64,000 nucleotides of DNA from Legionella londiniensis (GTDB lineage: Bacteria > Pseudomonadota > Gammaproteobacteria > Legionellales > Legionellaceae). Below, in pieces: positions 46,128 to 55,100 of this stretch (positions are counted from its first letter, which is position 1; the number at the start of each line of letters is the position of its first letter). Made by a program: the position numbers and the translations under genes. Location: contig NZ_LNYK01000014.1 of the NCBI RefSeq assembly GCF_001467825.1, forward strand, positions 315,297 to 379,296, in the 5' to 3' direction. A model generated the notes under the pieces. The model searched no databases, was not told the origin of the DNA, and worked only from the letters and a program-made list of their open reading frames with translations.

Positions 46128-46155
46128 CCCGGATTAGACGCAGTCGTAATCCGGG
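46128..46155. repeat. Dispersed palindrome CCCGGATTA/TAATCCGGG
   Basis: Nine-base arms around a ten-base centre, between the converging phhB and secF genes. Nearly the same sequence occurs at 57524-57554, so this is a REP-like dispersed element that may also terminate transcription. Confidence 0.7.
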
Positions 46156-46179
46156 ATTAGGCATTCAATCTCTGAGATA

Positions 46180-47097
46180 CTAGGGCCGCTCATCCGCTTC
46201 TTTACGCTGGGAGGGCAAGAAATCTTTGCGATCAAGGCCTAGCACCACAGCCAAAGCGCCAGCCACATAAATGGATGAGTAGGTTCCAACAACTATACCG
46301 ATTATCAAAGCAAGCGAAAATCCATGGATAGCCTCGCCGCCATAAACAAACAGCGCCACCACGACAAACAAGGTCAATACAGAAGTCATAATGGTACGGG
46401 ATAAAGTTTGATTAATGGAGATATTCATGATTTCAATGGGGCTTGCACGGCGGATTTTAATAAAATTTTCCCGTACCCTATCGAAGACTACAATGGTATC
46501 ATTGAGCGAGTATCCTATGACTGCGAGCAATCCTGCCAATGCTTTTAAATCAAATTCAATGCCAAACATGGCAAAAACCCCGAGTATCAGCACGGGATCG
46601 TGCACCAGAGCAACAGCAGAGCTGATTGCCAGGCGATACTCAAAGCGCATGGCGATATAAATCATGGTGGCAAGCAATGAAACGATGATTGCCAAGGCGC
46701 CTTTGGTTGCCAATTCCTTTCCAACCTGCGGGCCTACAAAATCAACCCGTTTTTTCACGGCTCCCGGCAATACTGACATAATGCGTTCAACCAGGAGGGT
46801 CTGATCAATGTCATCATGGGGCGCGATACTGATTAACACATCCTTTGAAGTGCCATAACTCACAACCTGGGCTTCTTTAAACCCAAGATCATACAAGTGG
46901 TTGCGTATCGCAGGTAAATCGGCAGCCTTGGGAAAAGAGACTTCAATTTGAGTGCCGCCTGTAAAATCCAAACCCCATTTTAAACCATTGATGGCTAAAG
47001 CCGCGATTGAGCTCACAAAAATAAGCAGGGATAAAAGCGCAGTCCATTTGCGCGCGCCCATAAAGTCAACATTTGAATTTGGATTAAAAAACTCCAT
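46180..47097 (-). CDS. secF: Protein translocase subunit SecF
   Basis: 305 residues, six membrane helices with a periplasmic domain after the first (GLDFTGGTQIEVSF is the family signature). Late helices carry DTIVVFDRVREN. It works with SecD to drive proton-powered late steps of Sec export. Last gene of queA-tgt-like-yajC-secD-secF. Confidence 0.97.
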   Translation of the reverse strand: MEFFNPNSNVDFMGARKWTALLSLLIFVSSIAALAINGLKWGLDFTGGTQIEVSFPKAADLPAIRNHLYDLGFKEAQVVSYGTSKDVLISIAPHDDIDQTLLVERIMSVLPGAVKKRVDFVGPQVGKELATKGALAIIVSLLATMIYIAMRFEYRLAISSAVALVHDPVLILGVFAMFGIEFDLKALAGLLAVIGYSLNDTIVVFDRVRENFIKIRRASPIEIMNISINQTLSRTIMTSVLTLFVVVALFVYGGEAIHGFSLALIIGIVVGTYSSIYVAGALAVVLGLDRKDFLPSQRKEADERP

Positions 47098-47158
47098 CTA
47101 GTATTCACCTCTTGTTTGGGAAAAGTTCATTCTCACCAATTGACTGTTTTTAATGATT

Positions 47159-49015
47159 TTAAATCCCGATTGATAATGTTTTAATTTTACGCCCGCCATA
47201 ATACCAATTTACAATGGCGCGCGTGAAAGTAATTCCTGTCAGCATCGATGTTAATAAGCCCAGACTGAGCGTAATGGCAAACCCGCGTACAGGTCCTGTT
47301 CCCAAAGAAAAGAGCACCACACCGACGATTAAGGTTGTGATGTTTGCGTCGAGAATAGTTGCAAAAGCACGATCATAACCTGCATAAATCGCTGCCTGCG
47401 GCGATAAGCCATGGCGTAATTCCTCGCGGATTCGTTCATAAATCAGAACATTGGCATCCACAGCCATGCCAACCGTCAGCACAATGCCGGCAATACCGGG
47501 CAAAGTCAGCGTTGCATCAATAATAGATAACAGCGCGCACAATAAAACCAGATTAAGCAATAAGGCAATATTGGCCACCAGCCCGAAAAAGCGGTAGTAA
47601 ACCAGCATGGTTATTAAAATTAACCCCATGCCCACTTCGAGCGAAATAATGCCGCGGCGAATATTTTCTTTGCCGAGCGTTGGCCCGACAGTCCGCTCTT
47701 CAACAGGGTAAATTGCGGCAGGCAATGCGCCAGCGCGCAACAACAAAGCAAGATTACTGGCTTCTTTACTGTCCTTAAGCCCTGTTATCTGGAAATTATT
47801 GCCCAGCGCGTTTTGAATCACAGGCGCGCTGATAACCCGCTCTTCACGAACAGTTACTCTCTTTTGAGCACCCTTTTCTTCAATGACGCTGGTTTTGCTT
47901 TCTACAAACACAATGGCCATTCGTTTGCCGATGTTTTCACGCGTCACTTTGGTAAAGAAGGATTCACCGCCTCCTCCGAGCTGAACCTGGACCGCGGGAG
48001 TTGCGGTCTGTTGATCAAAGCTCGATACCGCGCTGGTTATGGAATCGCCGCTTAAAACAACCTGGCGCTTCAACAAAATTGGCTCACCATCCATCATATA
48101 AAGTTTACTGTTAATAGGAACAGCGCCGGTTTGTTTCGCGAGGTAAGGATCATGTTCCTGATCTACGAGATGAAACTGGAGCGTTGCCGTGCCGCCAAGA
48201 ATCTGCTTTGCCCGTGCCGCATCCTGGATGCCGGGCAGATCTACGGCTATGCGGGTTGCTCCCTGTTGTTGCACCACTGCTTCGCCAACGCCAAGCTCAT
48301 TGACCCGATTGCGCAAAATGCTCATGGTTTGCTCAATGGTATTTTGGCGAATAGAATTGAGTTCACTGGCGGTTAAGGCTGCGGTCAAGGCATGAGTGGC
48401 CTGCGATTTTGTAAATGTTAAACCGGAATGTTTTTGCTTTAATGTTTCTGTGGCATTGTCCAAAGCCTGCGCATCGCGAAACCGGATAGAAATTCCTTTA
48501 TCTACAATATAGCGAATGCCGGAATAGCGGATGCCTGCTTCCCGTAAATCCTGGCTAATGCTTTTCATTAACCCTTCATAGCGCCGGTTAACCACGCTGT
48601 CTATGTCCACTTCCAGAAGAAAATGCACGCCACCCCGCAAATCCAGACCCTGTTTCATCGGCTCTGCCCCTATTGCGCGCAACCAGCCAGGAGTCGATGG
48701 GGACAAATTCAGTGCAACAGTATAGTCTTTATCCAAACCATTGCGAATCACATCGCGAGCCAGCAATTGGGTATCGGTTGAGTTAAAACGCACTTCAATC
48801 CCATCATCGCCGACAGAAATAGAGCGATAGCTGAGACTTGCCTTATCCAGCAATTCCTTGACTTTTGCTTCTAGGTGATGCGCGTCAATCGGTGTTTGCG
48901 ATGATACCTGGACAACCGGTTCTTCACTGTACAAATTAGGGATCGCATAGATCAAACCTAATATGGTTACAATAACCAACATCAGATTTTTCCACAGTGG
49001 ATATTTATTTTGCAT
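47159..49015 (-). CDS. secD: Protein translocase subunit SecD
   Basis: 618 residues, the usual SecD length: N-terminal helix, large P1 periplasmic domain with GLDLRGGVHFLLEVD, then five helices with VGMAVDANVLIYERIREEL. It lies 61 bases upstream of secF and 21 bases downstream of yajC. Confidence 0.97.
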   Translation of the reverse strand: MQNKYPLWKNLMLVIVTILGLIYAIPNLYSEEPVVQVSSQTPIDAHHLEAKVKELLDKASLSYRSISVGDDGIEVRFNSTDTQLLARDVIRNGLDKDYTVALNLSPSTPGWLRAIGAEPMKQGLDLRGGVHFLLEVDIDSVVNRRYEGLMKSISQDLREAGIRYSGIRYIVDKGISIRFRDAQALDNATETLKQKHSGLTFTKSQATHALTAALTASELNSIRQNTIEQTMSILRNRVNELGVGEAVVQQQGATRIAVDLPGIQDAARAKQILGGTATLQFHLVDQEHDPYLAKQTGAVPINSKLYMMDGEPILLKRQVVLSGDSITSAVSSFDQQTATPAVQVQLGGGGESFFTKVTRENIGKRMAIVFVESKTSVIEEKGAQKRVTVREERVISAPVIQNALGNNFQITGLKDSKEASNLALLLRAGALPAAIYPVEERTVGPTLGKENIRRGIISLEVGMGLILITMLVYYRFFGLVANIALLLNLVLLCALLSIIDATLTLPGIAGIVLTVGMAVDANVLIYERIREELRHGLSPQAAIYAGYDRAFATILDANITTLIVGVVLFSLGTGPVRGFAITLSLGLLTSMLTGITFTRAIVNWYYGGRKIKTLSIGI

Positions 49016-49036
49016 TTGTCTGGCTCTATGACTGGC

Positions 49037-49372
49037 TTATATTGATTTAAGAGTTCCTTTAGGTAATACGGCACTGACAGCATTCCGCTGAAATTTGACC
49101 TCAACACCTTCAGCGATAGAGACTTTAATATATTGCTCATCCAGATCAGTCACTTTCGCGAGCATGCCCCCTGACGTCACTACTTCATCCCCTTTTTGCA
49201 GCTTGCTGATTAATTCACGATGTTCCCTGGCCCGCTTGTTTTGCGGCCTTATCAACATGAAATAAAACAGCACAAAAATAGCAATAATCATAATCAGGGA
49301 AAAAGTCCCATCCGCCTGTGCCGAAGGTGCGCCAGGGGCTGCTGCCAATGCATCACTGATAAAAAAACTCAT
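49037..49372 (-). CDS. yajC: Sec accessory protein YajC
   Basis: 111 residues: one N-terminal helix (LIMIIAIFVLFYFMLIRPQ), then KRAREHRELISKLQKGDEVVTSGG, the YajC signature. Part of the SecDF-YajC holocomplex. Confidence 0.96.
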   Translation of the reverse strand: MSFFISDALAAAPGAPSAQADGTFSLIMIIAIFVLFYFMLIRPQNKRAREHRELISKLQKGDEVVTSGGMLAKVTDLDEQYIKVSIAEGVEVKFQRNAVSAVLPKGTLKSI

Positions 49373-49439
49373 GATATACTCCTGATTTTATTAATGGCTT
49401 TATAGGAATGTCCTAGTGTGCGTGACATAATATCGGTAT

Positions 49440-50270
49440 TTAAGGCTTACGTAAATCCAATTTGCCAATGCTTAACAAGCTTTCTACATAAAAAATATTG
49501 TGTTGAATTAAAAATCGTTGCGCCAGAAGAGGCGTATGCGCTAAAAGATGATGCAGATAGGCTCTGCTTAACCCCTGCCGGCAAGTGGGACAAGGACAAT
49601 TTTTCAGAATGGTTTCAAACTGCCTGGCATATTCTTCCTCGCGGATATTGATGATTCCGGAAGAAGTGTAAACTAACCCAAGGCTTGCGTCCCTTGCCGG
49701 CTTATCCGATTCGATATATTGAACACCAAGCGAGTTTAATTTTTCCAATGTGCTTAAATCAAAATCTCCCACAACATAACAAGCTCTGTCTGAATGATTA
49801 TCATTAGGAAGATTTAATGCATCATGGTAAATGCCATATGCCTTGTTCTCTTTTATTTTTGAATCTTCAAGCACATCGTTTTTGGGAAAAAAAGGGAATG
49901 TCGCCTCGGGAAGCCATTGCCAAACCAGGTCATTAGCCAAAAAAGCGCCATGCGGCAAAACCACCATGTCCGGCTCAAGCCTCAGAACAAGTGCCAAAAT
50001 GTCTTTAAGCGAAAGGCTTACAAGTTTTCCATCCACCGGGGAACGAACTGTATACTCCTTATTTTTTTTATCAGGCACCAATGCGGCATTGAGGACAACC
50101 TGGCCTTGCCAACCAGCATAAGCCGCCAAACTGCCCAAGTTTTCAAGTAATTGATAACCAGGCCTTATGAGTAATGAATCCAAATGAAAAGAAACAGTTT
50201 TAACCCCGGCCTCAAGCCAGTTTTTTGCCGTCAGGCAACTTCCCGCGGATGTCGTTAAAACAGGTATCAT
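49440..50270 (-). CDS. Degenerate tRNA-guanine transglycosylase homologue
   Basis: 276 residues at the tgt position between queA and yajC, about 100 shorter than Tgt. The C-terminus keeps the zinc site (C225-x-C227-x2-C230, then SRAYLHHL) and the Tgt ending. The N-terminus aligns with the family (LIRPGYQLLENLGSL). Catalytic residues are not conserved: the DSGGFQ segment reads VLNAALVP, placing Asn61 at the general-base Asp, and the nucleophile motif DCVMPTRNARNG reads ESDKPARDASLG, placing Glu at the Asp. It is probably unable to exchange queuine, and may be a structural partner like eukaryotic QTRT2 or a divergent enzyme. A functional Tgt is expected elsewhere, since queA is intact. The alignment was done by eye. 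Confidence 0.75.
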   Translation of the reverse strand: MIPVLTTSAGSCLTAKNWLEAGVKTVSFHLDSLLIRPGYQLLENLGSLAAYAGWQGQVVLNAALVPDKKNKEYTVRSPVDGKLVSLSLKDILALVLRLEPDMVVLPHGAFLANDLVWQWLPEATFPFFPKNDVLEDSKIKENKAYGIYHDALNLPNDNHSDRACYVVGDFDLSTLEKLNSLGVQYIESDKPARDASLGLVYTSSGIINIREEEYARQFETILKNCPCPTCRQGLSRAYLHHLLAHTPLLAQRFLIQHNIFYVESLLSIGKLDLRKP

Positions 50271-50279
50271 TGGAAACCC

Positions 50280-51293
50280 TTACAATAATAAACAAGCATC
50301 GCCATAACTGAAAAAGCGATAACGTTCTTCAACAGCAATCCGATATAAATTCATCGTTTCTTTATAGCCGATAAAAGCTGAAACCAACATTAACAGGGTA
50401 GATTCAGGAAGATGAAAATTGGTGATTAAGCCATCGCAGATTTGAAATTGATACCCCGGGTAGATAAATATATCTGTATCACGGCTGGCCGGATACAAAA
50501 TTCCATTTTCAGCGGCGCTTTCCAAACTGCGAAGCGCTGTGGTTCCAACAGCAATCACCCGTTTCTTTTTTGCTTTTGTCTGATTCACCAAATCACATAA
50601 CTCGGGGGCAACAGAAAAATATTCCCGATGCATTTTATGATCTTTGATCTCTATGCTGCGCACTGGACGAAAAGTACCCGCGCCGACATGCAAAGTAGAA
50701 AATCCAATCTTTATGCCTTTGTTTTTCAGCACGCCCAGCAACTGATCATCAAAATGAAGTCCTGCTGTCGGCGCTGCAACCGAACCTTTGTGTTGCGCAT
50801 ATACAGTTTGATAACGGCTTTTATCCAGCATTTCATCCTGGCGGGAGATATAGGGTGGCAATGGGATATGGCCAATTTGCTCAAGCATTTCCTCCGCTTT
50901 CCCGTTGACCTTGCAATGAAACAAATCATCATCGCGAGAAAGCACTTCAAGTTGCCATTTATCCTGTAAGGTGACAATACTTCCTGCTTTTGGCGGTTTG
51001 CTTGCTTTAATGTGAGCTAAAAAACAATCCTCGCCAATCAACCGCTCAACCAGCAATTCAACTTTACCGCCGGAAACCTTTTGGCCGTATAGCCGTGCAG
51101 GAATCACCATGCTGTTATTCATGACCAGCAAATCACCGGGTTCGAGAAGATCGGTAATGGCGCTGAAGCCCAGGTGGGCAATTGTCCCTTTTTGCCTCTC
51201 ATAGGCAAGCAGCCGCGAGTCGCTGCGGTTCGGTAACGGGTATTGGGCAATCAATTCCTCGGGTAATTCAAAATAAAAATCTTGTCTTTTCAT
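50280..51293 (-). CDS. queA: S-adenosylmethionine:tRNA ribosyltransferase-isomerase
   Basis: 337 residues from ATG 51293; the longer frame to 51332 is less likely, since QueA proteins begin KRQDFYFELPEELIAQYPL. Family motifs include SDSRLL, HVGAGTFRPV and AVGTTALRSLESA. It adds the ribosyl group of SAM to 7-aminomethyl-deazaguanine in tRNA, forming epoxyqueuosine. It ends 9 bases before the Tgt-like gene. Confidence 0.95.
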   Translation of the reverse strand: MKRQDFYFELPEELIAQYPLPNRSDSRLLAYERQKGTIAHLGFSAITDLLEPGDLLVMNNSMVIPARLYGQKVSGGKVELLVERLIGEDCFLAHIKASKPPKAGSIVTLQDKWQLEVLSRDDDLFHCKVNGKAEEMLEQIGHIPLPPYISRQDEMLDKSRYQTVYAQHKGSVAAPTAGLHFDDQLLGVLKNKGIKIGFSTLHVGAGTFRPVRSIEIKDHKMHREYFSVAPELCDLVNQTKAKKKRVIAVGTTALRSLESAAENGILYPASRDTDIFIYPGYQFQICDGLITNFHLPESTLLMLVSAFIGYKETMNLYRIAVEERYRFFSYGDACLLL

Positions 51294-51497
51294 TTTACAA
51301 TCTGTTATAAAAACACAGGAATTATACATCAATAGGTTCGATAAGCGATCGTTTGTTCCGTGATTTTATTTTAAGAAAACAGTATCTATTGACCATCATC
51401 GGAATACAAGGAGCAAGCCATGATAAAAAATTGATTTTTATTCATGGCACCTATGCTAAGATGAAAACCTCTTTTACTAATCGTCATGGAGAAAAAC

Positions 51498-51890
51498 ATG
51501 GGTCGAATTTTAAAAACACTCAGTATTGGGACTCTAGGCCTCACCGCAACGCTTGCAATTGCTGCCCCCCAGAAGTTAATTACTCATAACACAACAGATT
51601 ATGAATCCAATGCCTATGTTGCAGGCATTGTCCCTTCAACGCATCCTACAAAAGCGCACAGCAAAGGGGTTGTTTCCTGGGTTGAAGTCAGAATGGCATG
51701 CTTTGGCCATGATGCGGGCGGCAAATGTTCTGCCTTAATTAAAATGGAAACCAATACGTCCCATCCTGTCGATATCGGCTGGGTCACTCTGGATTTGAAT
51801 ACCGGTGAAATAACGCCCAAAGTCGTTACCGGAAACGGTTATCGCTTAACTGTGAATGGTATCGGCGAGACAACGCTCAGCAAGGATTAA
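51498..51890 (+). CDS. Small exported protein of unknown function
   Basis: About 130 residues from ATG 51498, with GGAG before it. A signal peptide is clear (RILKTLSIGTLGLTATLAIA, cut near APQK). The mature part is beta-rich with a Cys pair (MACFGHDAGGKCSALI) that could form a disulfide in the periplasm. I recognise no family. Confidence 0.75.
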   Translation: MGRILKTLSIGTLGLTATLAIAAPQKLITHNTTDYESNAYVAGIVPSTHPTKAHSKGVVSWVEVRMACFGHDAGGKCSALIKMETNTSHPVDIGWVTLDLNTGEITPKVVTGNGYRLTVNGIGETTLSKD

Positions 51891-52041
51891 TCCTTTACCA
51901 GACAGGATATAATGCCCGGATTTGGGCATATATCTTTTTGGTTCGCCTGCCGCTATGATGTCACAAACCCTGCCATATACCAGACTCTTTTACATCCCAC
52001 TGAAGCACCTTATCTTGTGCTTCCCATACAGTGTTTAAATA

Positions 52042-52070
52042 TTGAATTTAAGGTAAAAATTAAATACAAT
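52042..52070 (+). promoter_or_regulatory. Promoter of the 1800-aa gene
   Basis: TTGAAT (52042-52047) and TACAAT (52065-52070) with exact 17-base spacing. It lies inside an otherwise possible 65-codon N-terminal extension and so favours the start at 52107. Confidence 0.6.
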
Positions 52071-52106
52071 AATGCTTTTATTTTTGCATTAAAGAGACTA
52101 GCCATT

Positions 52107-55100
52107 ATGCCCAGAGTGGAAATCAACTATGTCACCGAAACTCAAACTGCGGTACAAACCCAGTTAGACACAAAAATAGCTGACGATGGGTCATTCACTC
52201 TGGTGGGGAAAACAGAATTTATCCGCTTGTTTAATGAGTTATATCCAAACACAAGTTATCAGACCAAAGATTTGGAACGGCTATGGCATCAAATCATTGG
52301 CAATCATCCGCGTGCCCCTGAAAGCGGTCAAAATCCAGATGTGCACTATCTGACAAAAGATTCTGCCGAACTCATCATCAAGCATTTTGCGCTTTTTAAA
52401 TCAGGCCTTGATTATCAAAACCTGCCCAAAGGTTTTTTTCTGGCGAAAAATCCCAATGGCGCAGGCATCCGTGATGTGTTGCACTACAATGAGTTTGTGG
52501 CTAAGAATCAGACTCACATCAGCCCTTTAGCAATCACGGTAGGCCCCAAAGACAGTCAGGAAAAGGTTAAGCCTAAAAGTTTTCCAGAACCGCAGGCAGA
52601 CTGGTATGCTTTTTTGCTTAAGAAAAGCAAAGACCAAAACAACGAGAAACTCTGCAGCCAAAAAGAATTAGATGACGCCTTTATTCATTTTTCTAATTTT
52701 ATTAAGCATAAAAACCTTGAATTTCATAAATTTGATTTTAATACAATTCAAGGGGATGTTAATCCCATCGTTTTGCTGGGACGATGGTATGCCGTGCTTA
52801 ACAATCCCAATTTGAAACGGGAGGATCTGGAAGTGCAGTGGCAATTATTGCCCAGGTTGCCGCTCGCCACAGGATATGAAGCCATTCGCGTTTTAACCGA
52901 CCACCGCCGCTCTAAAAATCCCTGCGGGTTTCTTTTGCCTGAAATGGAACTGACCAATTTAACAGATTTTACCGGTACTTTTGCGGGAGCTAAAACAGTT
53001 TCTGATTACCACGACATTCAATCTGTTCGGGATTTCTGGAGATACATCAGTTTTCAGCCGAAAAGAAATACCTTGCGTTTTTACCAGGAGGCCCTCAAAT
53101 TTATTGACAAGATGGCCGTAGATCATCAACGCCTCCCCATAATGCGTATGCTGGCTGGCGGCACCACAGGTGATAATCACCACCCGGAAACGCGCACGGA
53201 AGAAGATGAGCTTAAAATTTGGCACAATGTTTGCCAATTGATCGATAACATTGAAAACTTGACAATAGTTACAAAAGCGATAGCCAGGAAAAATCCAGGC
53301 AGTTTAAAAAACAATTTTATTCACCATATCACACGCCTCGCCGAACAGCCCAACATGGCCTTTCTCGAGGCGATGGCTCAGCACATCACCAATTACATCC
53401 AAAAACTTGGCGCATCCGACATCCCAAAGATTTTAATGGGCTTTGATCCCCTGAAAGGCCTGGAAGAGTTATCTGATAAGCTCAACCGGGTCATTGGACG
53501 TTACCATACTGATTTTTATCTCGGCTCGCGATTTTATCTGGTCAACCGCCAATGGCAGGGCGATATGACTATTAAAAAATACACTGAGCTGCAATCTGAA
53601 ATCCAAGGCAATATGAAGTGGATAGTCCCTCACCTCAGTACCTTTACCATTCGCTCAAAAAATGATTTACAAGAAGTAGCAGAAGCGCTCGGTGATTTGC
53701 AAGAAACCGCACAGCTTAAATTTGTGATGACAGTTTTCAGGGATGCAACAGCCCCCATAGACAAAAAACAATTGCTGGAATTGATTCAAACGCTCAAACA
53801 AACCAATTTTACTGAACGTGACTTAACTACAGATAACTACATACAGTTGCTTGATATTTTATCGGGAAATTTTAAATCCTCTTTTCCAGAGAATTATTTT
53901 GAACAAAAAAAACAACAGGTGCTTGATGCCAAAGAAGGCTTAAATACTGAACAGGCCGCGCTGCTAGACCATTATGAATTCACCGAGACGCAAAAAAAAT
54001 CTATTTCCCAGATCGAATCAGCCATGGTTCGGCATAACCATTTCGTTTCAACAGAAACCTTACAGAAACTTAATGATAAATTTTCCCTGCTGCAAGAATT
54101 GATTCTTCCGGATGAATATACCCTGTTTCTTAAGCGGCTAACCGATATACGTGAACATCATTTTTCAAGCGATGATCTGGATGACTTGCTGAGCACGCTG
54201 ATTCAACAAAAATCATTGCAGAGCTTTAACACCGTTTTTCTACAGCAGGTTATCTCCCCCTGCACAAATGGCAACTTATTTGGCAAAATCATTGCGCACA
54301 TGCGCTCTGCCGCTCATATCAGCGGCAAAGACTTGAACATTGATCCGATTAAACTTCATGAAACAATGGCGCGCATGTTTTTGAAATTGGCCAATGATGA
54401 ACTCGAAAACACAGGGGACGCTGAAAAGCGCATTAAAGGATTTATCGATACCATGATTACCCTGATTGAAGAGCATCCTCATACGCAAAATCAGCTTCTT
54501 GAGGTATTGAATCAAGTCAAGCCGCATGAGATAAAAGGATTTTTGCCTGAAGCAGGCAACGCGCTAAAAGCACTTGAAACTTTGATCAAAATTTTCCCTG
54601 CAACAGCGAATTCTTCAGCCAATAAAGAGAATATGCTTATCTTTTATTCTCTTGTATCCCATAACACCCAAACACCTAAACGCCTGGTTGAAATCATCGA
54701 CATGCTGAAGAAAGGAGAAGACGATTGCAAGCGCTTTTTCCTCACCTATATTTCAAGATTGCTTGACAGGGAAGAAAGCTTGGAAGACATCAGTGACTTG
54801 ATAGATTTATGCATAGAGGATAGCAATCATCTCAAAACCCTGCAGGAATTTTGTTTTCTTCCTCCCTACCCAAGCATCCAAAGCGCCCTGGATTGGCTGG
54901 AAACTGATTCATTCAAGGAAAATTATGAAACCTTTAGCATCAAGCCTTATGGTGAGCGCGTTACGGAATACACTTTTAATTTTCGCCACTATAAAAATCA
55001 GCGTTTGAAATTTAAAGGCATCTCAGAAGATTTATTTACTGATCAGTTGGGCCAGGACTTAAATGAGGAGCTGAAAAAGAATCGTTCTAAATCAATGCAG

